Assembly: GCF_035953295.1 (NCBI RefSeq) | Contig: NZ_CP108370.1 | Location: 3,501,001-3,565,000 of the forward strand | Direction of reading: 5' to 3' | DNA: 64,000 nt | Source of the DNA: Streptomyces sp. NBC_01335 | GTDB lineage: Bacteria > Actinomycetota > Actinomycetes > Streptomycetales > Streptomycetaceae | Shown here: positions 18,586 through 27,267 of the stretch, in pieces | Layout of the letters: the number at the start of each line of letters is the position of its first letter | How positions within the stretch are numbered: position 1 is the stretch's first letter | The notes under the pieces: model-generated | What the model saw: only the letters and a program-made list of their open reading frames with translations | What the model was told of the DNA's origin: nothing | Database searches by the model: none | Translations under genes and position numbers: made by a program

Positions 18586-19929
18586 TCAGGCGCGGGTGCC
18601 GGCCCTCCGGCGCCGGGCGCGCGGCAGGGCGACCGCCGCCAGCGCCGTCAGCGCGATCAGCAGCGCCGCCCCCGCCGCCACCACCCACGCCTGGTGCACG
18701 GCGGTACGGGCGGCGGGGGCCGGAACCCGCAGGGGCGGGCGTACGGCACCTGCCGCCGACTCGGCCGGAGCGCCGGCGGGCAGCACCTCCGACACCGCGC
18801 GCACCGGCTGCACGGTGCCCCAGCCGACCAGCGGGTCCTGGCCGTCGGCGGCGGCGTGGTACGCGGTGCGCTCCAGGCGGGCGGTCAACTGGGCCGGAGT
18901 CAGGCCGGGTTCGCGCTCCACGACCAGGGCCGCCACCCCGGCCACCAGGGCCGATGCGAACGCGGCGCCCGAACCGGTGAACCCGCCGGAGCCGCCCGGC
19001 CCCACGCTCAGCACGCTGGTGCCCGGCGCCGCCAGACCGGGCCGGGTGACCGGCGCCACGGTGAGCTCGGCGGCGCCGCCCGGCCCGATCGCCGCCACCG
19101 CCAGCACCCCGGGCAGCGCGGCGGGGTACGCCGCCGGGAGCGGGGCCGCGGTCGGCGAGCCGGCCTGGCCGGACCCGGTGCCGTCGGTGGCCGCGGCGTA
19201 CGCGGGGGCCACCACCAGGGCGCCCTTCTTCACGGCCGAGGCGACCGCCCGGGTCAGCGCGGGGCTCGTGGTGCCGAGCGCGATCGGCACGTCCACCACT
19301 CCGGCCCCGGCCGAGACCGCCGCCGTGATCCCGTCGGCGACACGGTCGGCGGTGGTGGCGCCGTACCGGTCGGTGACCCGTACCGCCACGATCGTGGCGC
19401 CGGGCGCCACACCCGCGAAGCCCGTGCCGGACCGGGGCGCCGCCGCGATCAGCCCGGCCGCGAACGTACCGTGCCCGACGCAGTCGGTCCCCGCCCTCCC
19501 GCCGGAGACCACGTCCGGGCCCGCAGTCACCCGGCCGCGCAGGGCGGGCACACCGGAGGCGTCGACCCCGGTGTCGACCACGGCCACCTTCACCCCGGCG
19601 CCGGAGGCGAACTGCCAGGACTCGGAGAGCGCGAGGGTGGTCTGCTGCCACGGCGTACGCGTACTCACCGACCTGGACGGCTTCACGCAGGTGCCGCCCG
19701 TACCGCCGCTGTCGCCCGTACCGTCGGGGCGGTCGAGCACCGTCGGGATCTGCGGGAACTGCGCGCCGTCGGCCGCACCGGCCGCGCCCGCGCCCGTACC
19801 GTCGGCCGCACCGGCCGGGGGGACCGACGCGAGCACGCCGCTCACGGCCAGGACCACCGCAAGTGCCGCCGTGCGCGCCCCAGGTCCACGCCGGACACCC
19901 CGTCCGCCCCGGACGCCCCGCGCGCTCAC
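18586..19929 (-). CDS. mycP: Mycosin-like subtilase of the type VII system, apparently catalytically inactive
   Basis: This is a 447-residue protein from GTG 19929, overlapping the eccA stop as GTGA. There is an N-terminal signal peptide (AALAVVLAVSGVLASVPPAGA), a subtilase domain and a C-terminal membrane helix (AWVVAAGAALLIALTALAAVAL) followed by an Arg-rich cytoplasmic end, which is the mycosin layout. The Asp motif (VAVVDTGVD, D119) and the His motif (GHGT, H153) are present. The Ser motif, normally GTSxAAPxVAG, reads GAAFASALVAG, so the nucleophile position is Ala (residue 323). The oxyanion-hole Gly-Asn motif also reads Y-A. In mycobacteria MycP stabilises the ESX membrane complex independently of proteolysis, so a structural role is plausible. 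Confidence 0.9.
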   Translation of the reverse strand: MSARGVRGGRGVRRGPGARTAALAVVLAVSGVLASVPPAGAADGTGAGAAGAADGAQFPQIPTVLDRPDGTGDSGGTGGTCVKPSRSVSTRTPWQQTTLALSESWQFASGAGVKVAVVDTGVDASGVPALRGRVTAGPDVVSGGRAGTDCVGHGTFAAGLIAAAPRSGTGFAGVAPGATIVAVRVTDRYGATTADRVADGITAAVSAGAGVVDVPIALGTTSPALTRAVASAVKKGALVVAPAYAAATDGTGSGQAGSPTAAPLPAAYPAALPGVLAVAAIGPGGAAELTVAPVTRPGLAAPGTSVLSVGPGGSGGFTGSGAAFASALVAGVAALVVEREPGLTPAQLTARLERTAYHAAADGQDPLVGWGTVQPVRAVSEVLPAGAPAESAAGAVRPPLRVPAPAARTAVHQAWVVAAGAALLIALTALAAVALPRARRRRAGTRA

Positions 19930-22900
19930 AGCGTTTCCGCCGGAACGTCGGCGGCGATCAGCGTCCGCAGTTCGTCCACCGTCGCGTCCGGCAGGGCGGT
20001 GAGCCGCCTGGCCTGCCTCGTCACCATCGCCTCCATGACCTTGCGCGCGTACCGGGCGTTGCCGAAGTCCTCGCCGCGTTCCACGCCGTCGAAATGCGCC
20101 AGCAGCGCGTCGGCGGTCTCCTCGCCGCAGGTGTAACCGTCCCGCTCGCAGAGGTCCCGCACGATGCCCGCGAGCTGCTCCGCCGAGTACGTCTCGAAGT
20201 GCACGGTGCGGGAGAAGCGGGAGGCGAGGCCGGGGTTGGACGCGAGGAAACGTTCCATCTCGGTGGTGTAGCCGGCCACCACCACCGCCACCTCGTCGCG
20301 GTGGTCCTCCATCAGCTTCACCAGGGTGTCCACCGCCTCCTGGCCGAAGTCGTTGCCGGACCCGCCGCGCGGGGTCAGCGCGTACGCCTCGTCGACGAAG
20401 AGCACCCCGCCCCGGGCCCGCCCGAACGCCTCCCGGGTGAGCTGGGCGGTGTGCCCGACGTACCGCCCGACCAGATCGGCCCGCGCCACCTCGACCAGCT
20501 GACCGCGCGGCAACACGTCCAGCGCGCCCAGGAGTTCGCCGTAGAGCCGGGCCACCGTCGTCTTGCCGGTACCGGGCGGACCCGCGAAGACCAGGTGGTG
20601 GCCGACGCTGGTGGCGGGCAGCCCGGCGGCGCGGCGGCGGCGCGCCGCGTGCAGCAGGCTCACCAGGTCGTCCACCTCGGACTTCACACCGTCGAGCCCG
20701 GTCATGGCGCGCAGCCGGGCGAGGATGTCCTCCAGCCCGGCGCCACCGGCCCGCTCCCCGCCGGCCGCCGTGACCGCCGCCTCCTCACTGACGTCGGACG
20801 GGACGAAGGAGGTGAGGTCGGCGTCGAGCACCTGCTCGGCTCCCGCGAGCCGGATCGCCTGCCGGTCGACCATCTCCTCGAACACCGCCCGTGCGGCACG
20901 GGCGTTGCCGAAGGTGTCGTCCCGGGGCATCCGCTCGAAGTGCGCGGCGAGCGCCTCCTCGACACCCTCGGCCAGTACGTAGAGGTGCGCCTCGCACAAC
21001 CTCCGCACGATGGTGACCAGTTCGGGCACCGCGTAGTTCTCGAACTCCAGGGTGCGGCTGAAGCGCGAGGCGAGACCGGGGTTGGATGCGAGGAAGCCCC
21101 GCATCCGGTCGGTGTACCCGGCGACGATCACCACCACGTCGTCGCGGTGGTCCTCCATCAGCTTCATCAGGGTGTCCACCGCCTCCCGCCCGAAGTCCGG
21201 GCCGCCGCCCTCCTGCGCGGTGAGGGTGTACGCCTCGTCGATGAACAGCACCCCGCCCAGGGCCCGTTCGAAGACCTCGGTCGTCTTGATGGCGGTACCG
21301 CCCACCACCTTCGCGACCAGATCGGCCCGCGAGACCTCCACCAGGTGCCCCGACGGCAGCACGTCGAGCGCCGCCAGCACACTGCCGTAGAGCCGGGCCA
21401 CCGTGGTCTTGCCGGTCCCGGGAGGCCCCGCGAACACGAGGTGCCGGGAGGCCATCGGCACCGGCAGCCCGGCCGCCCGACGGCGCACCGCGAGGCGGTT
21501 GAGGTTGACGAGGGTGGAGACCTGCTCCTTCACCGCGTGGAGCCCCACCAGCTCCTCCAGCCGGGCGAGCGGCCCACGCGGCCCGCCGAGCGCGTCCGCC
21601 CCCTCTCCCGCCTGCTCGGGGCCGCTCTCCCAGGAGTCCGGCTCCCCGTTGTCGTGGCTGTCCAGCTCCTCCGCGCGTACGTCGCCCCGCGCGGCGGTCC
21701 GCCGCAGCCCCGCACCCTTGTTCCCCGCCGTCACGCAACGCACCAGGCGTACCTCGTGCTCGCCCTCGACCCGGACCCCATCGCCCGCACCGCCGGTCGC
21801 CTCGCAGTCGTCCAGCGTGGCCCGGCCCTGCCGGCCCACCCGCACCCCGTGGCCCCGGCCGTCCAGGAACCGCCCCCGGACCACGATCGCCGCCCCGTCC
21901 TCCACCGCCAGGCCGTCCGTCCCGGACCCGCTGACCTCGGTGTCCAGCAACGTCAGCCCGGCGCCGCCCTCCACCAGCACCCCGGCCCGCCCGGCGTCCG
22001 CGATCCGGCCCGCCTGCACGGTCACCCGGGCGCCCGCGCCGATCCGCAGCCCGTGCGACGCGGCACCCACCAGCACCGCCTCCTCCACCTGGACCGTGCC
22101 GCCGCGTATCTCCAGCGCCTCGCGCTGCGCCCCCGACACCGTCAGCCGCCGCACCAGCAGCTCCCGCGCCCCGCCGCCGGTGCCGCTCTCCTCGCCGTTC
22201 TCCTCGGCCCCGGCGCTCCCCTCCACGAGGACGCCGACGCCCGCCGCCCCGGTGACCTCCACCCGGTCCAGCCGGGGAACGGCCCCGCCGGTGACGACCA
22301 CCCCGCCGCCGGACGGGGAGTCGATCCGCAGCCGGTTCACCGCCGGGGACGAACCGTCGTCCACGAGCAGCCCGGTGCTCCGCCCGTCGCTGACGGAACA
22401 GTCGGTGAAGGTGCCCCGGGAACGCCCGGTCACCACGATCCCGCACCCCCCGGGACGTACCACCGTCAAACCCTTGACCACCGGATCGGTACCCCCGGCG
22501 AGCGTCACCGCGTGCCCCGACACGTCCACCGCCGAGCACTCCTCCAGCACGACCTGCCCCGCGCTCGCCACGTGGAACCCGACCACCGACCGCTTCACCC
22601 GGCACCGCGCGAACCGGGTCGCCGCGTTCTGCTCCGCCGCCACCCCGGGCTTCCCGGTCCCGGACACCTCGACGTCCTCGACACTGCCCCGGGCCCGCCC
22701 GTTGGCCAGCACCCCGTTGCCGCGCGCGTCGCGCACCGTACAGCGGCGCACCACCGTCGCCGCACCCTCGCCGATCACCACACCCGTCGTCCCGAGCCGC
22801 TCGAAGTGGCAGTCCTCCACCACCGACGGCTGCGCCGACACGTCGACCACCCCCGCCCCCGCCGGATTGCTGACCCGGCAGCCGCGCATCGCCAGCGACC

Positions 22901-23270
22901 CCTCACCCCGGGAGAGCAGCGCCGTCCACGCCGCCCCGGTGATCTCGCACTCCTCCAGCGCGACCTGGCCCCGGAGCACGTCGACCGCCGGCAACTCCTC
23001 GTCGGCGCCGCACAGCCGTATCCCGGCGAACTTCACCGCCTCGGCCCGCACTTGGACAGCACTTCCACGGGGAGGCGCGATCTCGACCACGCCCAGCGGA
23101 TCGGCCGAGACGAAGGTGACCATCTTGCCCACCACGAGGTTCTCCTCGTACAGGCCCGGCCGCACACTGATCACCGACCCGTTGCGAGCCGCCTCCAGCG
23201 CCTCACCGATCGTCCGGAGCCCGCCGCCCGATTCCCCATCGCGGTCCACGACCAGCAGGTGCCGCGTCAT
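19926..23270 (-). CDS. eccA: EccA-like double AAA+ ATPase with N-terminal parallel beta-helix
   Basis: This is a 1114-residue protein. Residues about 1-560 are a right-handed parallel beta-helix: an opening pectin-lyase-like segment (TIGEALEAARNGSVISVRPG) and then about twenty turns of alternating V/G/D-rich strands. Two CbxX/CfqX-type AAA+ modules follow, each with GPPGTGKTT (residues 615-623 and 897-905) and a Walker B of GGVLFIDEAY or GGVLFVDEAY. EccA proteins are cytosolic ATPases that act on ESX substrates or their chaperones. Mycobacterial EccA has TPRs and one AAA+ domain, so the beta-helix and the second AAA+ domain are different. The gene is translationally coupled to mycP. The first ATG at 23270 is used. 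Confidence 0.9.
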   Translation of the reverse strand: MTRHLLVVDRDGESGGGLRTIGEALEAARNGSVISVRPGLYEENLVVGKMVTFVSADPLGVVEIAPPRGSAVQVRAEAVKFAGIRLCGADEELPAVDVLRGQVALEECEITGAAWTALLSRGEGSLAMRGCRVSNPAGAGVVDVSAQPSVVEDCHFERLGTTGVVIGEGAATVVRRCTVRDARGNGVLANGRARGSVEDVEVSGTGKPGVAAEQNAATRFARCRVKRSVVGFHVASAGQVVLEECSAVDVSGHAVTLAGGTDPVVKGLTVVRPGGCGIVVTGRSRGTFTDCSVSDGRSTGLLVDDGSSPAVNRLRIDSPSGGGVVVTGGAVPRLDRVEVTGAAGVGVLVEGSAGAEENGEESGTGGGARELLVRRLTVSGAQREALEIRGGTVQVEEAVLVGAASHGLRIGAGARVTVQAGRIADAGRAGVLVEGGAGLTLLDTEVSGSGTDGLAVEDGAAIVVRGRFLDGRGHGVRVGRQGRATLDDCEATGGAGDGVRVEGEHEVRLVRCVTAGNKGAGLRRTAARGDVRAEELDSHDNGEPDSWESGPEQAGEGADALGGPRGPLARLEELVGLHAVKEQVSTLVNLNRLAVRRRAAGLPVPMASRHLVFAGPPGTGKTTVARLYGSVLAALDVLPSGHLVEVSRADLVAKVVGGTAIKTTEVFERALGGVLFIDEAYTLTAQEGGGPDFGREAVDTLMKLMEDHRDDVVVIVAGYTDRMRGFLASNPGLASRFSRTLEFENYAVPELVTIVRRLCEAHLYVLAEGVEEALAAHFERMPRDDTFGNARAARAVFEEMVDRQAIRLAGAEQVLDADLTSFVPSDVSEEAAVTAAGGERAGGAGLEDILARLRAMTGLDGVKSEVDDLVSLLHAARRRRAAGLPATSVGHHLVFAGPPGTGKTTVARLYGELLGALDVLPRGQLVEVARADLVGRYVGHTAQLTREAFGRARGGVLFVDEAYALTPRGGSGNDFGQEAVDTLVKLMEDHRDEVAVVVAGYTTEMERFLASNPGLASRFSRTVHFETYSAEQLAGIVRDLCERDGYTCGEETADALLAHFDGVERGEDFGNARYARKVMEAMVTRQARRLTALPDATVDELRTLIAADVPAETL

Positions 23271-23681
23271 CGGCCCTCCACACGCCCGGCAGGCGGGCCT
23301 CGTTGATCATCAACAACCCGTGCGGAGGATATACCGGCCGGGTGACGGGGAAGCGGGGCCGTCCCTCGGCCCGGTGGGGGGAGTCGGCGGAGTGGTGACC
23401 GGCCGTCGTCCGCCCCGAACCGTCCGGCAGAGCGATGGGCCGCACTGCGCAGGGCCATGAAGCCGGCCCGGGCCGGGCGTCCTGCCCCTCGTCCGCCTCG
23501 CGACCGAGCCTCGCTCCGAGGCCGGGGGGTCGAGCGGGACCACCACTGGGACCAGAACGGGGACTACGGGCACGTCACGTCGTGCCTCGTCGCGCTGTTC
23601 AGCGACCCGGCTCGCTCAGCATCGCGGCGGCTGGACCGGCCAGGGAGCCCTTGTCGGGAATCGCTGTGCGCAGCACGGTGG
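23271..23681. other. Gap between the type VII locus and the metabolite cluster
   Basis: About 410 bases have no supportable gene. An interrupted palindrome, GTTGAT-C-ATCAAC at 23302-23314, lies about 30 bases upstream of the eccA start and could be an operator. Short open frames here have no ribosome sites or recognisable products. Confidence 0.5.
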
Positions 23682-25025
23682 TCAGCGCTCTCTCGCAGTG
23701 ATGCTGAGCACGCCGGCGGACTCCGCACCGCTCGACGCGTTGATCACCGACTCCTCCCTGGGCGGCGCCTGGCGCAGGAACGTACCGGCGAACCGGCCGC
23801 CGAACACCAGCGGTGCCAGGACGACCTCACGGGCCGACGGACTCGCGCCCGGCAGCTCCACGACGGCCGGCGGAACACGGTACTGCAGCACATGGCGCTC
23901 GGCCGATCCCCGCAGGCACTCCGTGAGCAATGCGCGCCACGCGGTGTCGTCCAGCGGAAAGCCGTACCTCATGTCCTTGCCGCCGTAGGCGGACGCAGGC
24001 TTGCACAGCAACTGCTCGCGGGCCGCGACGGCCCGCTCCAGGGTCTCCTCACTCAGCCGGAACGTCTCCGGCACGTGTCGCTCGACCAGGGTCCGCTCCT
24101 CGTTCGTGAGCAACGAGGCGTACTCGAAGAGCAGAGCCAGATTGGCCTTGTTGTCGAAGAGCCCCGCAGCGGGGGAGCCGATGAAGTCGACCTTGCCGGC
24201 CGCGTCGAGCTCCATCAGACGACGGGTGAGCGCCGGCGGCACGAAGCGCCGGGTCTCGTGCCAGGTGTACGCCGTGAACACCGCGTCGATCCGACGGCCC
24301 TCGAAGTAAACGCCCTCGTCGGTGAGTTCGAGGTGGTGCACCAGGCCACAGCTGACCTGGTGCCCGGCCGAGCGCACCATGTCGACGAAGAAGCGCCGGC
24401 CCGAGTCGATGTCTGCGGGGTTCGCGGTCGCCTCGAAGACATGCAGCGGTCCGTCGGTGTGCCGCCGGGTGAGACCGCCGAAGACCTCCAGCCAGACCCG
24501 TGAGGTGTCGGGTGCGTCCAGGCCGAGACCGCGGGACTCCAGGAAGCGGGCGTACGCCGAGGAGCGTGCGGCCCGGGTGTAGGGCGCGCAGGTGCTGAGG
24601 CCGCCCAGGGACGTCGCCACGTTCAGCTCGACCAGCTTCAGGCCCTCGTCGGTGACCACCAGGTCGGGGCGCATGAACGCCCGGGCCACCTTGGCCAGAC
24701 GGGGGCTCGCGAGGGCCTCGGTCATCAGGGCCGCGTCGTCGGCGGACGCGCCCAGGTACTCCGCCCAGGCGGCGAGATCCTCGCCGAACACCCGCTGCGG
24801 GAAACCCGAGACGAGCTCCGCCAGGCGCACGCCGACCGTCGCGACATCGTCGGCCGCCTCCGCCGACAGGATCTGCGGCGGGTAGGCGTGCGCCCAGCCC
24901 TTGCGGTGGATGCGCTCCGTGAACTCCGTACGGTCCTGGTTCGCCCCACCGGTGCTCTCGAAGTCGGCCCACGCGGCGACGGCACGCCGGTCCAGGGCGG
25001 ACCACACCGCCCGTGCCGCGCTCAC
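23682..25025 (-). CDS. ATP-grasp-like ligase (glutathionylspermidine-synthase-like fold)
   Basis: The protein has 447 residues and starts at GTG 25025, overlapping the previous stop as GTGA. The sequence resembles circularly permuted or divergent ATP-grasp carboxylate-amine ligases: a substrate-binding segment (RPDLVVTDEGLKLVELNVAT), a segment with DNKANLALLFE, and a glycine-rich ATP-loop-like segment (LLCKPASAYGGKDMRYGF) near residue 345. Such enzymes activate a carboxylate as acyl-phosphate and couple it to an amine. It is the last of four ATP-grasp genes on this strand, so it probably adds one building block of a peptide-like product. The substrate cannot be predicted, and the family assignment is from motif pattern only. 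Confidence 0.75.
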   Translation of the reverse strand: MSAARAVWSALDRRAVAAWADFESTGGANQDRTEFTERIHRKGWAHAYPPQILSAEAADDVATVGVRLAELVSGFPQRVFGEDLAAWAEYLGASADDAALMTEALASPRLAKVARAFMRPDLVVTDEGLKLVELNVATSLGGLSTCAPYTRAARSSAYARFLESRGLGLDAPDTSRVWLEVFGGLTRRHTDGPLHVFEATANPADIDSGRRFFVDMVRSAGHQVSCGLVHHLELTDEGVYFEGRRIDAVFTAYTWHETRRFVPPALTRRLMELDAAGKVDFIGSPAAGLFDNKANLALLFEYASLLTNEERTLVERHVPETFRLSEETLERAVAAREQLLCKPASAYGGKDMRYGFPLDDTAWRALLTECLRGSAERHVLQYRVPPAVVELPGASPSAREVVLAPLVFGGRFAGTFLRQAPPREESVINASSGAESAGVLSITARER

Positions 25026-26029
25026 TTCAGCTTCCCGGCGGCGCGCAGGGCGTCCAGAACCGCGTTGACCGCCTCGGAGGACTTGTCCTCGCCGGTGGCG
25101 CGGCGGTGGTAGCTGAGGCCGCCCGGGTTCACCATGTTGATCTCGATGACGTAGGGGAACGCCAGGTCGACGCCCGAGTAGAAGATGCCGAGGTCCATCA
25201 TTCGTCTGCCGAGCTCGCGCACGAACGCGTCCTCTTCCTCGGTGAGTTCGAGCTTCTCGAAGCGGGCGCCGAGGGTGGCGTTCGAGCGGTTGTCGTTCTC
25301 CGGGTGGAAGCGCAGGAAGCCGGAGACCGGCTGGTCACCCGCTATGATCACGCGCTTCTCGTTGGTACGGACGTTGGGGATGTACTCCTGGACCGCGGTG
25401 TGGCGCTTGGCCATGCCGATGACGTCCCGGCCGTAGCGGCCGACGCGCGACATCTCGTTGCCGGTCGCCGAACCGAGGATCGCCGAGCGGTTGCGGTCCT
25501 TCTTGTTGACCACGTACACATCGGCGCCGCAGCCGTCACTGGTGGGCTTGACGACCCAGGAGCGGTCGCCGTCCGACTCGACGAGGCCGTTCAGGAAATC
25601 GAAGTCGTTGGTGACGTAGGACACCGGCAGGTTCTCGGCCGGCACGATCGCACCAAGGTTGATCTTGGTGTTGAGGTGGAAGAGCGCGCCGGCGCCGTTG
25701 ACGAACGGGACGCGCTGGTTCAGCAGCCACAGGAGCCGGAAGGAGTCGTCGTCGGTCTCGGGATGGGTCCCCGCGAGAACCCACACGAGGTCGAAGTCCT
25801 CGGCGGACGCGTAGGACTCGCGCAGCGCGGGGAAGTCGGCGCCGGCGACGAACTCCTCGGACAGCCTGACCTGGTCGCACACGACCACGTTCTCGTGAAC
25901 GCCGAGGCTGTCGATGTCACCGATGTGCACGTCGTGGCCTTCGCGGTACAGCGCGCTCGGGATGATCGAAGCGTTGTTGAGCTCGAATTTCGAGGCCTCG
26001 GACACCAGGATCAGGATCTTGTACGGCAA
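25022..26029 (-). CDS. Glutathione-synthetase-like ATP-grasp ligase
   Basis: This is a 335-residue protein from TTG 26029, supported by GAGAGG seven bases upstream. An N-terminal Rossmann-like preATP-grasp domain (ILILVSEASKFELNNASIIP) leads to a GshB-like region (LLNQRVPFVNGAGAL, residues 102-116), an ATP-binding motif WVVKPTSDGCGAD (158-170) and a metal-binding end motif VIEINMVNPGG. All are in the expected order for glutathione synthetase or RimK-type ligases. The reaction is ATP-dependent amide bond formation. Streptomyces make mycothiol rather than glutathione, so a biosynthetic ligase in the cluster is more likely than true GshB. It overlaps the next gene by four bases. Confidence 0.85.
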   Translation of the reverse strand: MPYKILILVSEASKFELNNASIIPSALYREGHDVHIGDIDSLGVHENVVVCDQVRLSEEFVAGADFPALRESYASAEDFDLVWVLAGTHPETDDDSFRLLWLLNQRVPFVNGAGALFHLNTKINLGAIVPAENLPVSYVTNDFDFLNGLVESDGDRSWVVKPTSDGCGADVYVVNKKDRNRSAILGSATGNEMSRVGRYGRDVIGMAKRHTAVQEYIPNVRTNEKRVIIAGDQPVSGFLRFHPENDNRSNATLGARFEKLELTEEEDAFVRELGRRMMDLGIFYSGVDLAFPYVIEINMVNPGGLSYHRRATGEDKSSEAVNAVLDALRAAGKLK

Positions 26030-26076
26030 GGGGTACCTCTCGACATCTCAGCAGGAAGGGGTGCGGGGGAGGCGGT

Positions 26077-27267
26077 TCAGACGCCTGCGGTCAAAGTGCG
26101 GAGGGCGGCGTCGAGATGGCCCTCCAGTTCGTCGCGTGTGTCGGCGACGGCGAGCACGAAGCCGTGCCGGTCCCCCGACTTGGTGACGGCGCCGGGGAGC
26201 TGTCCGGCGGGTGCGGTGATCCTGACCTCTTCGACGCCGGGCAGCGAGGCGACCAGCTCGGTCCTGAGGCCGCCTTCGGGGACGGGCCCGTCGAAGGTGA
26301 CGTAGCGGATGCCCGCCACTCTGTCGCGGGACGGCGCCTGCTGCACGGGCAGCCCGAACACGGCCGCCATCGACTGGGCGAACACGTCCTCGCCGAGCGC
26401 CAGGTGCAGCATGTCGCTGATCCGGTCGCCGCCGGGACGGCCGTGCGACTCGATGAGTCGCGGCCCTGCCGCGGTCACCATGACCTCGGTGTGCGAGGTG
26501 CCGAAGCGGTGGCCGGCGGCGTCCAGGGTCCCGCCGACGAGCTCGGCGATCGCTCTCTCGGCCGTGTCCGTCAGGCGTACGGGCAGCGTGTGCCCGGTCT
26601 CGACGAAGTGCGGTGCGCCCGTGGTGCGCTTCTCGGTGACGGCCAGGATGCGGTGACCGGTGTCCGAGCTCATGGCCTCGACGCTGTACTCGGTGCCCTC
26701 CAGGAACTCCTCGACGAGCAGCGGGCGCTGCCAGTCGAGCGCTGCGGTGTAGGCCTCGGCCTCGGCCACATCGGCCAGGTACTGCACGCCCGAACTTCCC
26801 GTGCCGTCCACCGGCTTCGCCACACAGGGAAAGCCGACCTCGGTGAGCGCGGGCAGCAGGTCGTCCCGGGTGGCGGCCAAAGCGTACGCGACCGGTGCGC
26901 CCGCCTTGTCCCCGACCAGGGCGCGCAGGTCAGCCTTGTTCTTGAGGACGGCCGGCGCGTGCGGGGGGTTGCCGGGCCAGCCGAGCTCGCCGTTGACGAC
27001 CGCAGCCACCGAGGCGCCGATCTCGCCGAAACCGAAGCAACTGACCGGGCCGGGGAAGGTGCGCTCCCGGAGCCGGGTGATCAGTTCGGAGCTGTCGGCC
27101 GTCCAGGTTGTCTCGATCTCCGGGTCGCCCGTGGCCGGCGGCCTCGGCTGGCCGGGGTCGACCACGAGGACCACGGCCAGGCCCAGTCGCTCGGCCGCCG
27201 CGAGAACCGCGTCACGGGGGTTGAGCAGGACGGCGGTCGGGCGGGCGGTGTCGGTCGCATCAGGCAT
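26077..27267 (-). CDS. ATP-grasp amino-acid/dipeptide ligase
   Basis: This is a 396-residue protein from ATG 27267, overlapping the exporter stop by eight bases (ATGCCTGA). An N-terminal Rossmann-like region is followed by the ATP-grasp fold: LKNKADLRALV (108-118), the ATP-binding lysine in FPCVAKPVDGTGSSG (K151) and LLVEEFLEGTEYSVEA. It ends with the metal-binding ESHGRPGGDR segment and a C-terminal lid of the BL00235/carnosine-synthase type. Such enzymes join two amino acids through an acyl-phosphate. The location directly behind an MFS exporter gene fits self-export of a peptide product. Substrate unknown. Confidence 0.85.
   Translation of the reverse strand: MPDATDTARPTAVLLNPRDAVLAAAERLGLAVVLVVDPGQPRPPATGDPEIETTWTADSSELITRLRERTFPGPVSCFGFGEIGASVAAVVNGELGWPGNPPHAPAVLKNKADLRALVGDKAGAPVAYALAATRDDLLPALTEVGFPCVAKPVDGTGSSGVQYLADVAEAEAYTAALDWQRPLLVEEFLEGTEYSVEAMSSDTGHRILAVTEKRTTGAPHFVETGHTLPVRLTDTAERAIAELVGGTLDAAGHRFGTSHTEVMVTAAGPRLIESHGRPGGDRISDMLHLALGEDVFAQSMAAVFGLPVQQAPSRDRVAGIRYVTFDGPVPEGGLRTELVASLPGVEEVRITAPAGQLPGAVTKSGDRHGFVLAVADTRDELEGHLDAALRTLTAGV

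Noticed and set aside
20785..22605. Minus-strand 606-codon open frame inside eccA
   Set aside because: Gly/Arg-rich alternate phase of the beta-helix region.
25022..26029. Assignment of the GshB-like ligase as true glutathione synthetase
   Set aside because: The context is a ligase-rich metabolite cluster, and actinobacteria of this type use mycothiol; no glutamate-cysteine ligase is adjacent.
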